Assembly: GCA_016934645.1 (NCBI GenBank) | Contig: JAFGSL010000355.1 | Coordinates: forward strand, 1 to 9,359 | Direction of reading: 5' to 3' | DNA length: 9,359 bases | Origin: Anaerolineae bacterium | GTDB taxonomy: Bacteria > Chloroflexota > Anaerolineae > B4-G1 > SLSP01 | Program-made: the position numbers and the translations under genes | In this document: one piece after another, positions 6,698 to 9,359 of the stretch | How positions within the stretch are numbered: the stretch's first letter is position 1 | How the letters are laid out: each line of letters begins with the position of its first letter | Notes under the pieces: generated by a model | The model's input: the letters and a program-made list of their open reading frames with translations, nothing else | What the model was told of the DNA's origin: nothing | Databases searched by the model: none

Positions 6698-7425
6698 TAC
6701 AAGATATATGGACGGTGATGCGCAAAGAATTGCAGGAATTGTTCGTGGCGAGCAAGGGGGCTGGCAGCCTGCTACGGCTCCTGATCTGGGTGATCATTCT
6801 GGGCGTGTTTCTGCCCTTGCAGGCGGGCGAGGGGTGGCTATCCACACCGGCGACGTTGTTCACCTGGACGTGGTTCCCGCTGTTTGTGGTCTCCTCGGTC
6901 ATCGCGGGCGCCTTTGCCGGCGAGCGGGAACGCCACACGCTGGAGACGCTCCTCGCCACCCGCCTGCCGGATCGTGCTATTTTGTTCGGCAAGATCGGCG
7001 CGGGCGTCGCGTACGGCTGGGGGCTGACCTTGGTGAGCATCCTGCTGAGCGGGCTGGTGATCAAGATCGCTTTCAACCCCGCGCAGGGCTTCTTCCCGCC
7101 CCTGATCCTGGTAGGCGGTGTGGTACTCAGTCTGCTTGGCGCATTGCTAGCCAGCGGCTTGGGCGTCTTGATCTCGCTGCGCGCGCCCACGGCCCGGCAA
7201 GCGCAGCAAACGTTGAGCTTTGCGATGCTCTTGCTCTTCTTCATCCCGGTTTTTGGACTTCAGGCCCTGCCGGGAAACATACAGGCCGAGGTCGCGAAGG
7301 TATTGACGGCAGGACTTACGCCGGGCACGTTAGCCCTTGCTATTGGTGTGTTACTCGGCGTCAGTGGGGGGCTTTTGGGTGTGGCGATGGCGCGTTTCCG
7401 GCGCGATCAGTTGATTCTGGATTGA
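6694..7425 (+). CDS. ABC-2-type permease 2
   Basis: A 243-residue membrane protein with about six helices (roughly 27-43, 55-75, 103-125, 137-162, 171-195 and 208-232). GERERHTLETLLATRLPDRA (76-95), after helix 2, is the ABC-2 coupling region and corresponds to GERELGVTEWLLTKP of permease 1. GGAGG at 6682-6686, 7 bases upstream and inside the ATPase 2 gene, supports the start. It is the partner of ATPase 2. The two cassettes may make two exporters or one heteromeric complex. The very basic end, RFRRDQLILD, is cytoplasmic. Confidence 0.9.
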   Translation: MIQDIWTVMRKELQELFVASKGAGSLLRLLIWVIILGVFLPLQAGEGWLSTPATLFTWTWFPLFVVSSVIAGAFAGERERHTLETLLATRLPDRAILFGKIGAGVAYGWGLTLVSILLSGLVIKIAFNPAQGFFPPLILVGGVVLSLLGALLASGLGVLISLRAPTARQAQQTLSFAMLLLFFIPVFGLQALPGNIQAEVAKVLTAGLTPGTLALAIGVLLGVSGGLLGVAMARFRRDQLILD

Positions 7426-7447
7426 AATAATTTTAGGAGGATGAACA

Positions 7448-7639
7448 ATGGATAAGAAAAAGGTTAGTTACACGGCGTTGGGTATGCTTTTCGGAACTTT
7501 TGTCGGTGGTGGCGTTGGAGCGTTGCTGTTGGCGATGACTGGGCAGGCGCTCTACCTGATCTTCGCCGGGTTAGGGACGGCCTTAGGGTTGATTTTTGGC
7601 GCCGGGCTGGATCGTGCAAAAGATGACAGTAACTTATGA
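7448..7639 (+). CDS. small double glycine-zipper membrane protein
   Basis: A 63-residue protein with a strong ribosome site (AGGAGG 7435-7440, 7 bases from the ATG), so it is very probably expressed. After a lysine-rich start (MDKKK) there are two hydrophobic helices joined by a short turn near TGQ (31-33). Each carries a glycine zipper: G12, G16, G20 and G24 in the first, and G43, G47 and G51 in the second. GxxxG repeats drive close helix packing, so it probably oligomerises or packs against the permeases. Function is unknown. Its place directly after permease 2, and its stop overlapping the next start (ATGA), suggest an accessory subunit of the exporter. Both ends are probably cytoplasmic by the positive-inside rule (lysines at the N-terminus, DRAK at the C-terminus). 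Confidence 0.8.
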   Translation: MDKKKVSYTALGMLFGTFVGGGVGALLLAMTGQALYLIFAGLGTALGLIFGAGLDRAKDDSNL

Positions 7640-8145
7640 CCACCGCCACAGAGAAAATGCTGGTCAGAAGATTGCGCTATCTGTGGACATGGGAATTGTT
7701 CGACAGTTTCTTCCTTCCAGCTGTCGCCGTCTTTACTGCTAGGATTGTGCAGAAACCTCTGGGCGTGGCTTCGGTCTGTGCGATGCTGCTCGTCGCCTGG
7801 CTGCTGTGGCAGGGGGCGGCGTACTGGTGGCTGAAACTGCGGGCGATCCGGACGCATTCGGATATCGCGCCTCGGCATCTGGGCTGGTTCAGTGTGTTCA
7901 AAAAGGCGAACTGGATCTTGATCGGTCTGTTACCCCTGTTTGTGTTGGCCCGCCTTCTGAGCGGTGCGGCGTTCAGTTCCGGCCTGGATGTCATCGTCAG
8001 CCTGGTATTCTACAGCTTGGCCGTTCTGGAACAGGTCAATTACTACCACTACCAGCTTATGTACGATACGGCTGCGGATTGGCAATACCTGAAGACGCAT
8101 AAAAAGCTGAAGCCCTCGAAACTGAGCCAGGCTTTGGAAAAATGA
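7636..8145 (+). CDS. four-helix membrane protein of unknown function
   Basis: A 169-residue membrane protein starting on the ATGA overlap with the glycine-zipper gene. It has no good Shine-Dalgarno of its own, so it is probably translated by coupling. Likely helices lie at about 23-39, 42-66, 91-110 and 117-137. The loop between helices 2 and 3 is basic (KLRAIRTHSDIAPRH). The C-terminal part, LEQVNYYHYQLMYDTAADW (131-149) followed by a lysine-rich KTHKKLKPSK tail, is polar, aromatic and probably cytoplasmic. I do not recognise a named family. Its position as the last sizeable gene of the ABC operon suggests an accessory or immunity-like membrane component. Confidence 0.8.
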   Translation: MTTATEKMLVRRLRYLWTWELFDSFFLPAVAVFTARIVQKPLGVASVCAMLLVAWLLWQGAAYWWLKLRAIRTHSDIAPRHLGWFSVFKKANWILIGLLPLFVLARLLSGAAFSSGLDVIVSLVFYSLAVLEQVNYYHYQLMYDTAADWQYLKTHKKLKPSKLSQALEK

Positions 8146-8204
8146 AGGAAAGGCGCACCGCAGCCGGTGTCATCATCCTGGATGACGTGGGCTTCCGGCG
8201 CTAA
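8142..8204 (+). CDS. possible 20-residue micro-ORF at the end of the operon
   Basis: An ATG overlaps the stop of the previous gene by four bases (ATGA), the same junction used elsewhere in this operon. It opens 20 codons beginning MKERRTAAG and ending DDVGFRR before TAA. There is no strong Shine-Dalgarno. It may be a coupled micropeptide, a remnant of a longer gene, or chance. It overlaps an inverted-repeat structure. Confidence 0.2.
   Translation: MKERRTAAGVIILDDVGFRR
8162..8199 (+). terminator. two-tier hairpin after the ABC operon
   Basis: An outer stem GCCGG (8163-8167) with CCGGC (8195-8199) encloses an inner stem GTCATC (8169-8174) with GATGAC (8181-8186), the latter with a 6-base loop. 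The position, just after the last operon gene, suits termination or protection of the 3' end. No T-run follows, so intrinsic termination is unproven. Confidence 0.35.
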
Positions 8205-8222
8205 TATCCGATTGAACCTACA

Positions 8223-8320
8223 ACTTTAGTCGTAATGCCAGATATGCTAAAAGTAGGCCCTAGCTTTGGTCTTTATCCCAATGCGCACACCGGCGCTATA
8301 GGCTATAGTAGAGTTATAAC
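8223..8320 (+). promoter_or_regulatory. RR2 control region, matching the one before the ABC operon
   Basis: Contains in order ACTTTAGTC (8223-8231), AAAGT (8250-8254), TTTGGTCTTT (8265-8274), an exact tandem repeat GCTATAG-GCTATAG (8295-8308) and AGAGTTATAAC (8310-8320). TATAAC (8315-8320) is a plausible -10 box 43 bases before the RR2 start codon and has no good -35. Each element has a counterpart in 3729-3832 in the same order and orientation. This suggests both promoters are bound by the same regulator, most simply RR1. Confidence 0.5.
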
Positions 8321-8363
8321 CGGGGTCAGTAAAACTATCCACATCGACAGAAAAGGTGAAAAG

Positions 8364-8762
8364 ATGATCAAAATACTCTTGGTAGATGACCAGAAAGTAG
8401 TGCGCGAGGGATTGAAGATGCGTTTCGGCTTGGAACCGGATCTGCAGGTGGTAGGCGAGGCCAGGAATGGAGCAGAAGCTTTGCAAGCCGCTCAAGCGCT
8501 CGCCCCCGACGTGATCGTGATGGATGTAGAAATGCCGGTGATGGACGGGATCACGGCGGCACGGCACCTCCAGGCAACGTCGCCACACATCGGGCTGGTG
8601 ATGTTCAGCGTCTACGACGATGTCGAAACCCGGATGTGGGCGCAAGAGGCCGGTGCTGCAACTTTTGTACAGAAGGCCGGTGCTGGAGAAAACCTGCTAG
8701 AAGCCATCCGTTGGCTCCATCGGATTCTCATTGGACTTAAGGTTCAACCCGTCACAGCTTAA
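8364..8762 (+). CDS. receiver-only response regulator (RR2)
   Basis: A 132-residue stand-alone receiver domain. It has the acidic pair D8-D9, phosphoacceptor D54 in VIVMDVEMPVMDG, S82 and K104, so it should accept phosphate. It has no LuxR helix-turn-helix or other output domain, ending about 28 residues after K104. Only 92 bases separate it from the next gene and they contain no HTH-like remnant, so it does not look like a recently truncated NarL regulator. The N-terminal part closely parallels RR1 (VVGEARNG against VVGEAKNG). ATG 8364 is chosen for AGGTGA (8354-8359) and the conserved MIKILLVDD start. The longer frame from 8235 lies over the control region. It probably works as a phosphate sink, a phosphorelay partner or a protein-protein regulator. 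It is convergent with the kinase gene. Confidence 0.9.
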   Translation: MIKILLVDDQKVVREGLKMRFGLEPDLQVVGEARNGAEALQAAQALAPDVIVMDVEMPVMDGITAARHLQATSPHIGLVMFSVYDDVETRMWAQEAGAATFVQKAGAGENLLEAIRWLHRILIGLKVQPVTA

Positions 8763-8854
8763 AGCCCCTTTGGCAGGCGATCAGTGCCTCTCATACTTGC
8801 ATCTCGACTGAAGTAGCACAACGTCTGAAGCCAATGCCTAATAACGCACCCCTC

Positions 8855-9359
8855 CTAGGGGAGTGGGAAGGTAGCCTGCACGGTGGTTCCCGCTCCCGGC
8901 GCGCTCTCGATTGCCAGCCCCCCACCCAACCGCTCAACACGCTCGCGCATCGTGTGCAGCCCCAGATGTCCGGGATAATCAGCCTGAGGATCGAAACCCA
9001 CGCCGTCGTCTTGCACTTCCAGCGTCAGTATGCCCGGCACGCAACGTAATCGCAATACCACCCGGCGGGCTTCCGCGTGTTTGATGAGATTGTTCAACGC
9101 CTCCTGGGCTACGCGATAGAGCGCCTCTTTTGTGGCCAACGGCAGATCGGGTAGTTCGCTACAGAAATCCGTATGCATGTCCAGTTTGTGCCGGGCGCGA
9201 ATGGCTTCTGCCTGTTTAGTCAGGGCGGCGACCAGCCCCTCCTTCTCCAATGCGTCAGGGCGCAGCTCGAAAATCAGGGCGCGCATCTCGGCCAACCCGG
9301 CCTCGGCGAGAGAGAGCACATAGTCCAGCGGATTCGCCAGCGTCGCTTTGACCTGATCC
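8855..9359 (-). CDS. NarL-family sensor histidine kinase, C-terminal part (cut by window edge)
   Basis: The last 167 residues of a sensor kinase; the frame runs off the right edge, so the start, sensor region and phosphoacceptor histidine are outside. The visible part begins with the end of the HisKA_3 dimerisation region (AGLAEMRALIFELRP, a conserved block of this family). It continues into a HATPase_c domain with N-box ALYRVAQEALNNLIKHA, G1 box DDGVGFDP and G2 box GHLGLHTMRERVERLGG, and ends GTTVQATFPLP. HisKA_3 kinases pair with NarL/LuxR response regulators, so RR1 is the natural target and RR2 may be a second acceptor. The GTG at 9319 is an internal codon, not a real start. The gene is convergent with RR2. 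Confidence 0.93.
   Translation of the reverse strand, partial: DQVKATLANPLDYVLSLAEAGLAEMRALIFELRPDALEKEGLVAALTKQAEAIRARHKLDMHTDFCSELPDLPLATKEALYRVAQEALNNLIKHAEARRVVLRLRCVPGILTLEVQDDGVGFDPQADYPGHLGLHTMRERVERLGGGLAIESAPGAGTTVQATFPLP

Noticed and set aside
6708..7430. 240-codon + strand frame nested in permease 2
   Set aside because: It is a shifted-frame shadow of the permease, rich in Arg, Gly and Ala with no domain.
8235..8363. N-terminal extension of RR2 by 43 residues
   Set aside because: It covers the shared control region, and receiver homology begins exactly at ATG 8364.
8806..8814. Minus-strand ACTTCAGTC, one mismatch from the ACTTTAGTC box
   Set aside because: It is a single 9-base near match without the other module elements and not upstream of a visible start, so likely chance.
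8763..8861. Short inverted repeats between RR2 and the kinase (for example CCCC-TCCTA-GGGG at 8849-8861, AGGC/GCCT at 8775-8789)
   Set aside because: Stems of only four base pairs with no T-run, too weak to call a terminator although convergent genes need one here.
1..9359. CRISPR arrays, tRNA or rRNA genes, transposases, attachment sites
   Set aside because: No regularly spaced repeats, cloverleaf-like sequences, rRNA segments or transposase-like frames were seen on either strand.

Overview
The window looks like chromosomal DNA of a Chloroflexota bacterium (Anaerolineae-like). That assignment is inferred from protein character: NarL-type regulators, paired ABC-2 cassettes and a kinase tail of a type common in that phylum. 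No rRNA or other marker gene is present, so it is only moderately secure. No tRNA, rRNA, CRISPR array, transposase or attachment site was seen.

Left part (1-3000, + strand). A DUF4932-like putative metalloprotease with an HEFSH motif is followed by a gene of unknown function and a 12-TM MFS exporter of the TetA/DHA1 type. A 21-codon open frame with a good Shine-Dalgarno sits between the last two and runs across the MFS start, so it may be a leader peptide. By eye this part is less GC-rich than the ABC operon, which may mean a separate origin.

Middle part (3068-8145). A NarL/LuxR response regulator (RR1, - strand) is divergent from a six-gene + strand operon: ABC ATPase 1, ABC-2 permease 1, a gap of about 140 bases, ABC ATPase 2, ABC-2 permease 2, a tiny double glycine-zipper membrane protein and a four-helix membrane protein. 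Four of the junctions are very tight: TGATG or ATGA overlaps at three, and 22 bases at the fourth. The gene set resembles export systems run by NarL/DesK-type two-component systems.

Right part (8146-9359). A receiver-only response regulator (RR2, + strand, no DNA-binding domain) faces the C-terminal half of a NarL-family sensor histidine kinase (- strand, cut by the window edge). Kinase, RR1 and RR2 probably form one signalling module controlling the ABC operon.

The most interesting signal is non-coding. The region upstream of the ABC operon (3729-3832) and the region upstream of RR2 (8223-8320) share a series of motifs in the same order and at nearly the same spacing: ACTTTAGTC, AAAGT at an identical 22-base gap, a TT-GGTC-TT block, a perfect tandem 7-bp repeat carrying TATA, and AGARTTATAAC about 40 bases before the start codon. 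This looks like a shared control module tying RR2 and the exporter into one regulon.
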